NCBI GenBank assembly: GCA_903900265.1
Contig: CAIUMM010000086.1
Span: 1-32,391, forward strand
Direction: 5' to 3'
From: an uncultured Pseudomonadota bacterium
Lineage (GTDB): Bacteria > Myxococcota_A > UBA796 > SXON01
Length of the DNA stretch: 32,391 nt
The position numbers and the translations under genes are program-made. Numbering within the stretch: position 1 is the stretch's first letter; each line of letters begins with the position of its first letter. The notes under the pieces were generated by a model. It was not told the origin of the DNA, searched no databases, and saw nothing but the letters and a program-made list of their open reading frames with translations. Shown piece by piece: positions 26,135 to 32,391 of this stretch.

Positions 26135-27990
26135 GAGGCTCGCAGCTGCCGCAACCGCGACTGCTTAGGGCGCAGCTGCTACAGGCGAGGCTGCTTCAAG
26201 CGCTGGGGCTGTTCGCGCTCGCGCTGGGGCTGACATGGCCGCAGGTGCTGCATCCGACGCGGCTCTTCGGAGCGCAGGGCGGAGAGGTCGACAACCATTT
26301 TTGGATGCTCTGGGTCGGGACCCAGCGGCTCTTGGGAGACGCCGGCCCCTTCGGAAACGCGCCGCTCGGGTGGGAGATCCCGCTGATGGATCCCATCAAC
26401 CTCGCGTGGTGGATGCCGTTCGCGTGGATTCAACCCGAGCTGGGCTACACCGCGGTAGCGTGGGCCAACCTCGTAATCGCCGGCTTTGGCGGCGGGGAGC
26501 TGGCGGTCGCGATCCTGCGTCGCAGCAGCGCGGCGGTCCCTCCCGAAAACCAGACACGCATGGCGTTCTGGGCAGGCGCGGTCGCGGCGATGGCCTCGCC
26601 GCCGCTGTTAGGCTTCATGGACTTTGGCATCACCGAGGGCTGGACCGTCGGGTGGTATGGGCTGCACGCGGCCTGGCTGCTGCGGTGGTCTGAGTATCGT
26701 CCCAATTTGGGCGCCGATCCGGAGGCCGCGCGCGCCGCGCGCAGGTACCTCTGGGGTAGCGCCTTTGCTGCTGCGGCCGTGTGGGGTTCCGGCTGGTACA
26801 ATGTGTTTTTTATGGGTGTCACCGAGCCGCTGCTGTGGCTCGCGTGTGGGCGATGGAGCTGGAGGCTGCCGGCGATGGCCGTGCTCGCGGCAGTGCCCCG
26901 CCTCCCGGCGCTCTGGTACACGCACACCCACTTTGCGCTGTGGTCCGCGCGCATGTCGGGCACCAGCGAGCCCGTCCGCAACGACGCGTGGATCGGCCGC
27001 CCGTTCAACGGCGCCGATCTCGCCGCGTTGTTCCGGCCGTCCCCCGAAGCGATGATGGTCAGCCACGCGATGTACCTCGGGTTGGCGACGCTGTTGTTCA
27101 CCGCGCTCGCGTTCTTGGTGCGTGGCAGCAGCGCGCAGGTCCACGAAGGCGCGCAGCGCGTCACGCGGCGCCCGATGACCTGGGTGTTCGTCGCGGCCGT
27201 GGTGCTCGCGGTCCTGTCGCTGGGGCAACGGCTGCGGTTCATGGGCTTGCCGGTGATCGGGGATGCCCTGGCGCCAGCCGGTCTGCTGACGGTGTTGATC
27301 CCGAGCCTGCGTGGAATCACCCACTGGGAGCGGGCCGAAATCCCCGTGGGGATGCTGCTCGCCGGGCTCGCGGGCGCTGCGGTGGGGCGCATCGGCAAGC
27401 GCGGCTGGACCGCGGCGGCGGTGGTGCTGCTGATCGGCGACAGCCTCGCGTTCGGCGGCAACCGCTATCCGCGTCAAAGCTACGCAACCGACCTGCCCGC
27501 CGAGCTCTTGACCCTGTCGGGGACCGGCCCGATGCTGATGGTCCCGGTCGACAACACCGTAGACCCGCCGCGCAGTCGCAGCCGCCGTCCGTACAACCAA
27601 TGGCAGGTGTACTTCAAGCGAGCGGTATCCGAGAACTACGAGGGTCCGGACTACGTAAGTCGCGCACCGGTGGTCAGCTGGCTCAACCGCACCTGTGGCG
27701 TGCGACCCGCGCCGCGCGAGGGCCAGCCCATCCCGTGGGACTTGAATACCCTCGCCGACCTCGGCACCGACGGCTTCGAGTGGCTGGTGCTCGTACCGGC
27801 GCTGGCTCCCAACGCCCGCGACTGCGCCGCCGCGATCACCGAGGCGCTCGGCACCGCTGCGGTCGGCGCAAACGGCGAGCCCGGCGCGCGCATCCTCGCG
27901 TGGCCGCTCAAGCCCACCGGGACCAGCGCCATCGAAGCGGGGCGCGGTATGAGCAGGCCCGCACAGCCGGATCGCCCGCCGCGGAAGTAG
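26131..27990 (+). CDS. Large multi-span membrane protein, possible glycosyltransferase-like
   Basis: 619 residues from TTG 26131, overlapping the TGA of the preceding gene (TTGA), with GAGG 7 nt upstream. About ten hydrophobic segments span residues 20-440, beginning LGLFALALGLTWPQVLHP. A first luminal/periplasmic loop with GGEVDNHFWMLWVGTQRL, and another with MDPINLAWWMPFAWIQPELGYT, recall GT-C membrane glycosyltransferases and YfhO-like proteins, in which an early loop acidic residue is catalytic. A soluble domain of about 150 residues (from residue 450) follows. This resemblance is weak. The substrate is unknown, and the link to the amidohydrolase rests on coupling alone. Confidence 0.8.
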   Translation: MRGSQLPQPRLLRAQLLQARLLQALGLFALALGLTWPQVLHPTRLFGAQGGEVDNHFWMLWVGTQRLLGDAGPFGNAPLGWEIPLMDPINLAWWMPFAWIQPELGYTAVAWANLVIAGFGGGELAVAILRRSSAAVPPENQTRMAFWAGAVAAMASPPLLGFMDFGITEGWTVGWYGLHAAWLLRWSEYRPNLGADPEAARAARRYLWGSAFAAAAVWGSGWYNVFFMGVTEPLLWLACGRWSWRLPAMAVLAAVPRLPALWYTHTHFALWSARMSGTSEPVRNDAWIGRPFNGADLAALFRPSPEAMMVSHAMYLGLATLLFTALAFLVRGSSAQVHEGAQRVTRRPMTWVFVAAVVLAVLSLGQRLRFMGLPVIGDALAPAGLLTVLIPSLRGITHWERAEIPVGMLLAGLAGAAVGRIGKRGWTAAAVVLLIGDSLAFGGNRYPRQSYATDLPAELLTLSGTGPMLMVPVDNTVDPPRSRSRRPYNQWQVYFKRAVSENYEGPDYVSRAPVVSWLNRTCGVRPAPREGQPIPWDLNTLADLGTDGFEWLVLVPALAPNARDCAAAITEALGTAAVGANGEPGARILAWPLKPTGTSAIEAGRGMSRPAQPDRPPRK

Positions 27991-28001
27991 GCGAAGCCGG
28001 G

Positions 28002-28463
28002 CTACATCGCCGTGATTCCAGCCAACCGCGCTCCCCAGCCCCGCGCCCGATCCACCTCGCCTCGCGCCAAGGTCCCGAGCGCGTCCTCCACGAGGAAATG
28101 TTCGGGTGGAACCACGATCCAATAGCCTGCGCGAGTGAGCTCGTAGCCTCCGGCCTTGCCCGCGGAGACCACCGGGAACCACTTGGACTTGGCGGCGGTG
28201 TCAAAAGAAGCCGCGAAGGTGCCTTTGGGACGGCTCGGTAGCGCCACCAAATACGCACGCAGCCCCGAAGCCGCACCGGACACGACCCATCCCCGAACCG
28301 GCCCGCCGACGACGAGCAGCTGCACATCCGGCGCGGCCGGCGCGCTGCTGACGCCGACGACCTGCACCTCCAAGCGATCCGTCGCCGCCAACCCGTCGCC
28401 GATCGCCTCGGCGACCGCGCGGGTGCTCCCAAACACCGACTCGTAGACGACCAATGCACGCAT
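28002..28463 (-). CDS. Flavodoxin-like protein
   Basis: 153 residues from ATG 28463, with GGAGG 4 nt upstream; a longer ORF has no better start. The N-terminus RALVVYESVFGSTRAVAEAI has the flavodoxin FMN-phosphate loop (T/S-x-F-G-S-T). LLVVGGPVRGW matches the second FMN loop. The C-terminus (AGYWIVVPPEHFLVED, ARGEVDRARGWGARLAGI) fits the end of single-domain flavodoxin-fold proteins of this type. It probably carries electrons or acts as an FMN oxidoreductase in the cytoplasm. The partner is not identified. It is divergent from rnd and ends 11 bp after the membrane-protein gene it faces. Confidence 0.85.
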   Translation of the reverse strand: MRALVVYESVFGSTRAVAEAIGDGLAATDRLEVQVVGVSSAPAAPDVQLLVVGGPVRGWVVSGAASGLRAYLVALPSRPKGTFAASFDTAAKSKWFPVVSAGKAGGYELTRAGYWIVVPPEHFLVEDALGTLARGEVDRARGWGARLAGITAM

Positions 28464-28540
28464 GACGCCTCCGGGCACTAGCAAAGCAGGTTCTGTGCCA
28501 GCGACCCGTGCCAACACGCCGCACCGAAATAGGGGGCGCG

Positions 28541-29689
28541 ATGCTCATCACCGACTCCGCCGCCCTCGCCGCCTTCTGCGCCAAGATCGCGGGCGCTCCC
28601 TACATCGCCGTTGACACCGAATTCCTACGAGAGCGAACGTACTACGCCCAGCTCTGCTTGATTCAAGTCGCGTATGGCCCGCACTCCGCCGCGATCGACA
28701 CGCTCGCGCCGGGGCTGGACCTAACGCCGCTCCGCGCGCTGCTCACCGACCCCAACGTCATCAAGGTGTTCCACGCCTGCAGCCAGGACCTCGAGATCTT
28801 CTTCCAGCGGTTTGGCGCGGTGCCCGGCCCGGTCTTCGACACGCAGATCGCTGCATCGGCCTGTGGCCACGGCGAGCAGGTAGGCTACGCCGCGCTGGTT
28901 CGCGAGATTGTAGGGTTGGAGTTGGACAAGTCCTCCCAGGCGACCAACTGGTCGCTGCGGCCCCTGCAACCGAAGCAGGTCACCTACGCGATCGGCGACG
29001 TCACGCACCTCTGCGTCGTCTACGAGCGGCTGATGGTCGACCTCGATCGCACCGGACGGCACGCGTGGATCGCCGAGGACATGACGGGCTTGTTGGACGC
29101 CTCGCGCTATGCGGTGAACCCGGACATGTCCTGGCGACGGATCCGCATTCGCGGCGCCGATCGGCGCGCCCTCGCGATCGCCCGCAGCGTAGCGGCCTGG
29201 CGCGAACGCACGGCGATGAGCCGCGACCTGCCGCGCCCGTGGGTGTTGCACGACGACGCGATCGCCGAGATCGCGCTGAACGCGCCGGAGGACCGCGAGC
29301 AGCTGGGACGGGTGCGCGCGCTGAAAGATGGCTTCGCGCGCGGCGGGGACGGACAGGCCGTGCTCAACGCCATCCGCCAGGCCTTGTCTGAGCCGCAGGA
29401 TCAGTGGCCCGCGCTCCCCGAGCGACGCGCGCCGATCCGTGGCCACGAGGCCCTCGTGACGCTGCTCCAAGCACTGCTGCGCCTGCGCTGCGAGGCCAAC
29501 GACGTCGCGATGAACATGGTCGCGTCTCGCGAGGATCTCGATCGCCTCGCGACCGAAGAAGCGCCCGACGTGCTGGCGCTCAAAGGCTGGCGGCGCGCGA
29601 TCTTCGGCGCCGACGCGCTCGCGCTACGCGAAGGTCGACTGGCGCTGACCTGCACCGCGGGAAGCGTGACGGCGATCCCGCTCGGGTAG
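28541..29689 (+). CDS. rnd: Ribonuclease D
   Basis: 382 residues (E. coli: 375) from ATG 28541, with AGGGGG 4-5 nt upstream. DEDDy exonuclease residues are all present: D25 and E27 in VDTEFLRERTYY, D83 in HACSQDLEIF, and Y149 with D153 in TYAIGDVTHL. FDTQIAASACG and NWSLRPLQPKQ are typical. HRDC domain residues lie around 200-290. It trims 3' ends of tRNA precursors and other structured RNAs. Its stop is followed after 4 bp by the hairpin repeat. Confidence 0.95.
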   Translation: MLITDSAALAAFCAKIAGAPYIAVDTEFLRERTYYAQLCLIQVAYGPHSAAIDTLAPGLDLTPLRALLTDPNVIKVFHACSQDLEIFFQRFGAVPGPVFDTQIAASACGHGEQVGYAALVREIVGLELDKSSQATNWSLRPLQPKQVTYAIGDVTHLCVVYERLMVDLDRTGRHAWIAEDMTGLLDASRYAVNPDMSWRRIRIRGADRRALAIARSVAAWRERTAMSRDLPRPWVLHDDAIAEIALNAPEDREQLGRVRALKDGFARGGDGQAVLNAIRQALSEPQDQWPALPERRAPIRGHEALVTLLQALLRLRCEANDVAMNMVASREDLDRLATEEAPDVLALKGWRRAIFGADALALREGRLALTCTAGSVTAIPLG

Positions 29690-29693
29690 CTTC

Positions 29694-29852
29694 ATACCGT
29701 CGGTCGATGATTCGGATGGGTGGATCGCCGTCGGGGCCGGCGTGGCTGGCAAGGCGGATTTGACGAAGCCTGCCGGGGCAGGCGAGGAAAACCAACGAAG
29801 CCGGCTGGGTCGGCCGTAGGCGAGGAACAATCCGAATCAAGATCCGACGGTA
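29694..29852. repeat. Dispersed hairpin repeat, complete copy 2
   Basis: This 159-bp element lies between the convergent rnd and Fur-family genes. Its ends are inverted repeats of 24 bp (ATACCGTCGG...TGATTCGGAT, 20 of 24 matching). Inside, CGCC pairs with GGCG, then a 16-bp arm pair matches 15 of 16 positions counting G-U, and a 7-bp GCCTGCC/GGCAGGC hairpin closes the tip, so the whole element can fold as one long stem. It starts 4 bp after the rnd stop and its last base precedes the Fur stop codon. Copy 1 is at 1-140. No transposase is nearby. Confidence 0.92.
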
Positions 29853-30287
29853 TCAGGCCGCGCAGCTGTCACAGACGCCGTGGACGCGGACTTCGACCTT
29901 GCCGGTGCGCACCGCGACCGGCACGCGCTCGACCGGCAACGCCAGATCGGGCAAGCAGCTGACCTCGCCGCACGTGGTGCACACAAAATGCGGGTGCGCG
30001 GAGGGGCTCTCGTGCCCGTGCTCTTCGGCGCGCGCGAGCTCAAAGCGCCACACGTGATCGCCCATGTCGGAGCGCGTGAGGATGCCGGCTTCGGCCAAAT
30101 CACAGAGGTTCCGATACACCGTGGCGCGGTCCCAAGCGTCGGGCTCCAGCGCCCGCGCGACCTCAGCGTGCGTGGCTGGGCGCGCCCACGACGCGAGCAA
30201 ACGCAGCACGGCCCGCCGGGGCGCGGTGGCCCGCAGGCCCGCGCTCCGAAGACGGTCATCCCAGGACAGGATCTCAGGGTGGGCCAT
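29853..30287 (-). CDS. Fur-family transcriptional regulator
   Basis: 144 residues, the usual length. A winged helix is at residues 10-80 (RATAPRRAVLRLLA; recognition helix region RATVYRNLCDLAEAGIL). The metal-binding and dimer domain has HPHFVCTTCGEV (Cys103, Cys106) and VCDSC (Cys139, Cys142), the structural zinc cysteines of Fur, Zur and PerR. Subtype cannot be decided. Starts at ATG 30287, with a GAGG shortly upstream and a 19-bp near-palindrome between about 10 and 30 nt before it, so autoregulation is likely. It is divergent from the MazG-like gene across 73 bp. Confidence 0.93.
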   Translation of the reverse strand: MAHPEILSWDDRLRSAGLRATAPRRAVLRLLASWARPATHAEVARALEPDAWDRATVYRNLCDLAEAGILTRSDMGDHVWRFELARAEEHGHESPSAHPHFVCTTCGEVSCLPDLALPVERVPVAVRTGKVEVRVHGVCDSCAA

Positions 30288-30297
30288 GGTGGAACCT

Positions 30298-30316
30298 CGC
30301 TGCTATTGTAACAGCG
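30298..30316. promoter_or_regulatory. Candidate operator of the Fur-family gene
   Basis: On the minus strand CGCTGTTACAATAGCAGCG is a 19-nt palindrome with 7 of 9 arm pairs matching. It sits 10 bp before the regulator's ATG and contains TACAAT, a possible -10 box, so binding would block transcription. It also lies in front of the divergent MazG-like gene. Fur-type regulators commonly bind palindromes of about this size. It is not a good match to the E. coli Fur or Zur consensus. Confidence 0.5.
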
Positions 30317-30360
30317 TTCCGCACCCGTAGCCACAGCCTGCGCCATGATAGGGCGACGCG

Positions 30361-30735
30361 ATGTCCTGGTCCGATTCCCACACCCCGCTCTCCGTCATCC
30401 AAACCGAACTACGGGCGTTCAACGCCGAGCGAGACTGGGGTCAATACCACTCGCCGCGCAACCTCGCGATGGCGCTGTCCGCCGAGGCCGGCGAGCTGCT
30501 GTCGCTGTACCTGTGGTGCTCCGACGGCGGTCCCCAGCCTCCGGTCGCGGCACGAGCGGCGCGGGTGGAGGACGAAGCGGCGGACGTGCTGATCTCGCTG
30601 CTGAACCTGTGCAACGCGGCGGGCATCGATCTGTCGGCGGCGGTGGAGCGGAAGATGAGCAAGAACCGGGAGAAATATCCGGTGGAGAGCGCGCGGGGGA
30701 GACTCGAGAAGTATACGGAGCTGGAGGGGGGGTGA
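30361..30735 (+). CDS. MazG-like nucleotide pyrophosphohydrolase (dCTPase type)
   Basis: 124 residues. FNAERDWGQYHSPRNLAMAL is characteristic of the RS21-C6/DCTPP1 group, and the metal-binding motif is E42-x-x-E45 with E72-x-x-D75 (AEAGEL and EDEAADVL). These enzymes hydrolyse (d)NTPs, often dCTP or modified dCTP, to the monophosphate and pyrophosphate, keeping the nucleotide pool clean. The length is right for a stand-alone member. ATG 30361 has no strong ribosome-binding site. The gene converges on the kinase gene and may share control with the Fur-type regulator, as the palindrome lies in their common intergenic region. Confidence 0.9.
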   Translation: MSWSDSHTPLSVIQTELRAFNAERDWGQYHSPRNLAMALSAEAGELLSLYLWCSDGGPQPPVAARAARVEDEAADVLISLLNLCNAAGIDLSAAVERKMSKNREKYPVESARGRLEKYTELEGG

Positions 30736-30755
30736 GCGCGTCGGGGCTGACGCAC

Positions 30756-30785
30756 GCCCCGCCTACCCGCTGCGCCGGGCGGGGC
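30756..30785. terminator. Terminator-like hairpin after the MazG-like gene
   Basis: GCCCCGCC (30756-30763) pairs perfectly with GGCGGGGC (30778-30785) around a 14-base loop, in the 108-bp gap between convergent genes. There is no T-run. Confidence 0.5.
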
Positions 30786-30817
30786 TACCCCAGCGACGCC
30801 GCGCAGCGCCGCAAAAT

Positions 30818-30848
30818 AAGGACAAGGGACAAGGGATCAAGGATCAAG
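30818..30848. repeat. Short degenerate tandem repeat at the end of the kinase gene
   Basis: Four consecutive related units, AAGGAC, AAGGGAC, AAGGGATC and AAGGATC, followed by AAG. The last unit overlaps the stop codon of the kinase/FGE gene. Replication slippage is the simplest origin. Confidence 0.7.
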
Positions 30849-32391
30849 TGCCGGTCCTCGAAAGACGAAAGCCGAGGTAGTCGCCGCGGTTCGTGGGTTC
30901 GTACCTGAAGCGGTACGCCACACGGGCGCTCTGCGCGTAGCTGCCCCAGCCGCCGCCCCGATTCACCCGGTAGGAGCTATTAGATGCGCCCGTAGGATCG
31001 GTGGCGCTGCCTCCGTAGTCTCCGTACCCATCCGAGGTCCACTCCCACACGTTCCCAGTCATGTCGCACAGGCCGTACCCGTTCCGCGCCTTGCCACAAA
31101 CCGTGTGGGTGATGTTTCCGCTGTTGGCGTCAATCCAGCCCACGGACGTTGCTTCGTCCGAGCCTGCGTAAAGCTCCCCCATGAGGCCGCCGCGCGCCGC
31201 GTATTCCCACTCTGCCTCCGTCGGTAGCGTGTACTCCACGCCGTCCCGCGCCGAAGCCTTCTGCGCGAACGCCACTGCGTCGTCCCACGAAACCTGTTCC
31301 ACCGGGCACGTCGGACCGCACGCCTTAAAGTTCGACGGATTCGAGCCCATCACCGACTGCCACTCCCCCTGAGTCACCTCGTGCTCCATCAGCCAGCACC
31401 CCTTCGTCAGCGTCACGCTGTGCTGTGTCTCGTCGTCAAAGCGGCCCGACTCGCTGGTAGCGCTGCCCATCGTGAACGTGCCTGCTGGGATCCACTTCAT
31501 CGTCCCGAGCGTCGGGCTTTGGAAGTCGGATGCCGATGCGGATGCAGGCGCGGAAGGTTCCGACCCGTCGCCCGACTCACCATTAAACATCCAAAAAAGT
31601 CCGCCAACCAAACCAAGCACACCCAGCACCGCGAGCCCAAGTTTCATGCCAGAGGCCCCGTTATCAGACGCCGCCGCAGGTGCGACCGCAGCAGCAGCGA
31701 ACGGCGCAGGAGCGGCCGCAGCAGGAATTGCATTCTCCGCCGCCGCCTTCAACTTCGCGCTGGCTTCCGCTGCATCCTTCATTCTCGCTTCTGCTTCAAG
31801 CTCTGATTCAAGCTTCGCAGCAGCTTTCGCTTTCAACTCAGCAGCTTCCGCAGCAGCGCGAGCCGCCGCCCCATCATCCACCCGCAGCGCCCCCACAAAC
31901 GCGGCGCACGTCGCGTACCGCACCCCCGCGTCCACCGACACCATCTTCATCACCGCCGCAGTCACATGCCCCGGCAACCCAGACCGCACCTGCTCAAGGG
32001 AGGATAGTTTGCCATAAATCTTGGCCGCCAGCACCCGAGCCTCGCTCGTCCCCTCCTCCCAAGGCAACCGTCCCGCGAGCAGCGCATAGGCGATCATGCC
32101 AAGCGCGTAGCGATCCGCAGCGCCATCCACGTGCTTGGCGTCCGCTTGCTCCGGCGCCATCCACGCGCTCGTGCCCATCGCCGTCATCGTCCGCGTGTGA
32201 TTCTCCAAGGCTTGCGTGTCTTTGGCGATCCCTAGGTCCAACACCACCGGACGACCGTCAGCACGAACCATGATGTTCGCTGGCTTCAAGTCCCGATGCA
32301 CGATCCCCTGCCCGTGCAGATAATCCAACGCCTCGGCGACCGGCTGCAACAACGTCACGACCTGAGACACCGGAAGCCCGCCCGGAACCAC
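30844..32391 (-). CDS. Ser/Thr kinase fused to FGE/SUMF1-like domain (N-terminus outside window)
   Basis: 515 residues seen; the start, with the kinase N-lobe and ATP loop, lies beyond the window. Visible kinase motifs: HRDLKPANIM catalytic loop, DLG (variant of DFG) in VVLDLGIAKD, MAPEQA, and DRYALGMIAYALLAGRLPW. Then come an Ala/Glu/Lys-rich likely coiled coil (LKAKAAAKLESELEAEARMK), one membrane helix (LGLAVLGVLGLVGGLFWMF), and an FGE-sulfatase domain (MKWIPAGTFTMGS, EVTQGEWQSVMGSNPS, LPTEAEWEYAARGG, MTGNVWEWTSDGYG, RGGGWGS, GFRLSR). The layout places the kinase inside and the FGE-like domain outside the inner membrane. In such fusions the FGE-like part may be a binding module rather than an enzyme. 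Confidence 0.93.
   Translation of the reverse strand: MVPGGLPVSQVVTLLQPVAEALDYLHGQGIVHRDLKPANIMVRADGRPVVLDLGIAKDTQALENHTRTMTAMGTSAWMAPEQADAKHVDGAADRYALGMIAYALLAGRLPWEEGTSEARVLAAKIYGKLSSLEQVRSGLPGHVTAAVMKMVSVDAGVRYATCAAFVGALRVDDGAAARAAAEAAELKAKAAAKLESELEAEARMKDAAEASAKLKAAAENAIPAAAAPAPFAAAAVAPAAASDNGASGMKLGLAVLGVLGLVGGLFWMFNGESGDGSEPSAPASASASDFQSPTLGTMKWIPAGTFTMGSATSESGRFDDETQHSVTLTKGCWLMEHEVTQGEWQSVMGSNPSNFKACGPTCPVEQVSWDDAVAFAQKASARDGVEYTLPTEAEWEYAARGGLMGELYAGSDEATSVGWIDANSGNITHTVCGKARNGYGLCDMTGNVWEWTSDGYGDYGGSATDPTGASNSSYRVNRGGGWGSYAQSARVAYRFRYEPTNRGDYLGFRLSRTGT

Noticed and set aside
29694..29852. Integron attC site or retron RNA
   Set aside because: No integrase, R'/R'' core boxes or reverse transcriptase is present; the element lies between ordinary housekeeping genes.
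1..29852. Composite mobile element bounded by the two repeats
   Set aside because: The 29.7 kb between them holds core genes such as dnaE and no transposase or integrase. The direct repeats are more simply dispersed copies.
30844..31050. Diversity-generating retroelement target at the FGE-like C-terminus
   Set aside because: The C-terminal RGGGWGS...GFRLSR resembles such targets, but this is normal for FGE-like domains, and no reverse transcriptase or template repeat is in the window.

Overview
The window is high-GC, densely coded DNA from a Gram-negative bacterium. Pointers to a myxobacterium-like (Myxococcota / former Deltaproteobacteria) lineage are the many lipoproteins, a lipoprotein with thrombospondin type-3-like calcium repeats, a Ser/Thr kinase fused to a formylglycine-generating-enzyme-like domain, and a CotH-family kinase. 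This placement is inference: there is no rRNA or tRNA gene here. No phage, IS element, plasmid function, CRISPR array or tRNA was found. No stretch longer than 300 bp lacks a gene or repeat.

Layout. At 1-140 lies a truncated copy of a dispersed hairpin repeat. A minus-strand operon follows (4393 to 141): a protein with three helix-turn-helix-like units, DsbD (with two N-terminal domains), a small membrane protein and a small lipoprotein. A GHMP-family kinase (4629-5582, +) runs tail to tail into dnaE (5579-9109, -), and their stop codons overlap. Upstream of dnaE on the same strand is a MoxR-type AAA+ ATPase / VWA pair of the CbbQ-CbbO / NorQ-NorD kind (12419 to 9176). A PLP aminotransferase (12495-13796, +) converges on a propionyl-CoA-type operon (17391 to 13829): biotin carboxylase, biotin carrier and the catalytic subunit of methylmalonyl-CoA mutase.

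A CotH-kinase lipoprotein (-) is divergent from a calcium-repeat/thioredoxin lipoprotein (+), which is followed by a small unknown protein. A tightly coupled five-gene minus-strand operon (25358 to 20374) encodes two lipoproteins (one an alpha/beta-hydrolase), a membrane protein, a small helical protein and a cation diffusion facilitator. Then come an N-formylglutamate amidohydrolase-like protein translationally coupled to a large membrane protein (+), a flavodoxin-like protein (-), RNase D (+), the complete copy of the hairpin repeat (29694-29852), a Fur-family regulator (-) with a palindrome in front of it, a MazG-like/dCTPase protein (+), and the cut-off kinase/FGE fusion (-).

The strongest unexplained signal is the 159-bp hairpin repeat. 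Its two copies lie about 29.7 kb apart in the same orientation, align over 140 nt without a gap (10 differences counted by eye), and each directly abuts the stop codon of an unrelated minus-strand gene. The rest is mostly recognisable housekeeping and envelope biology with several unusual architectures.
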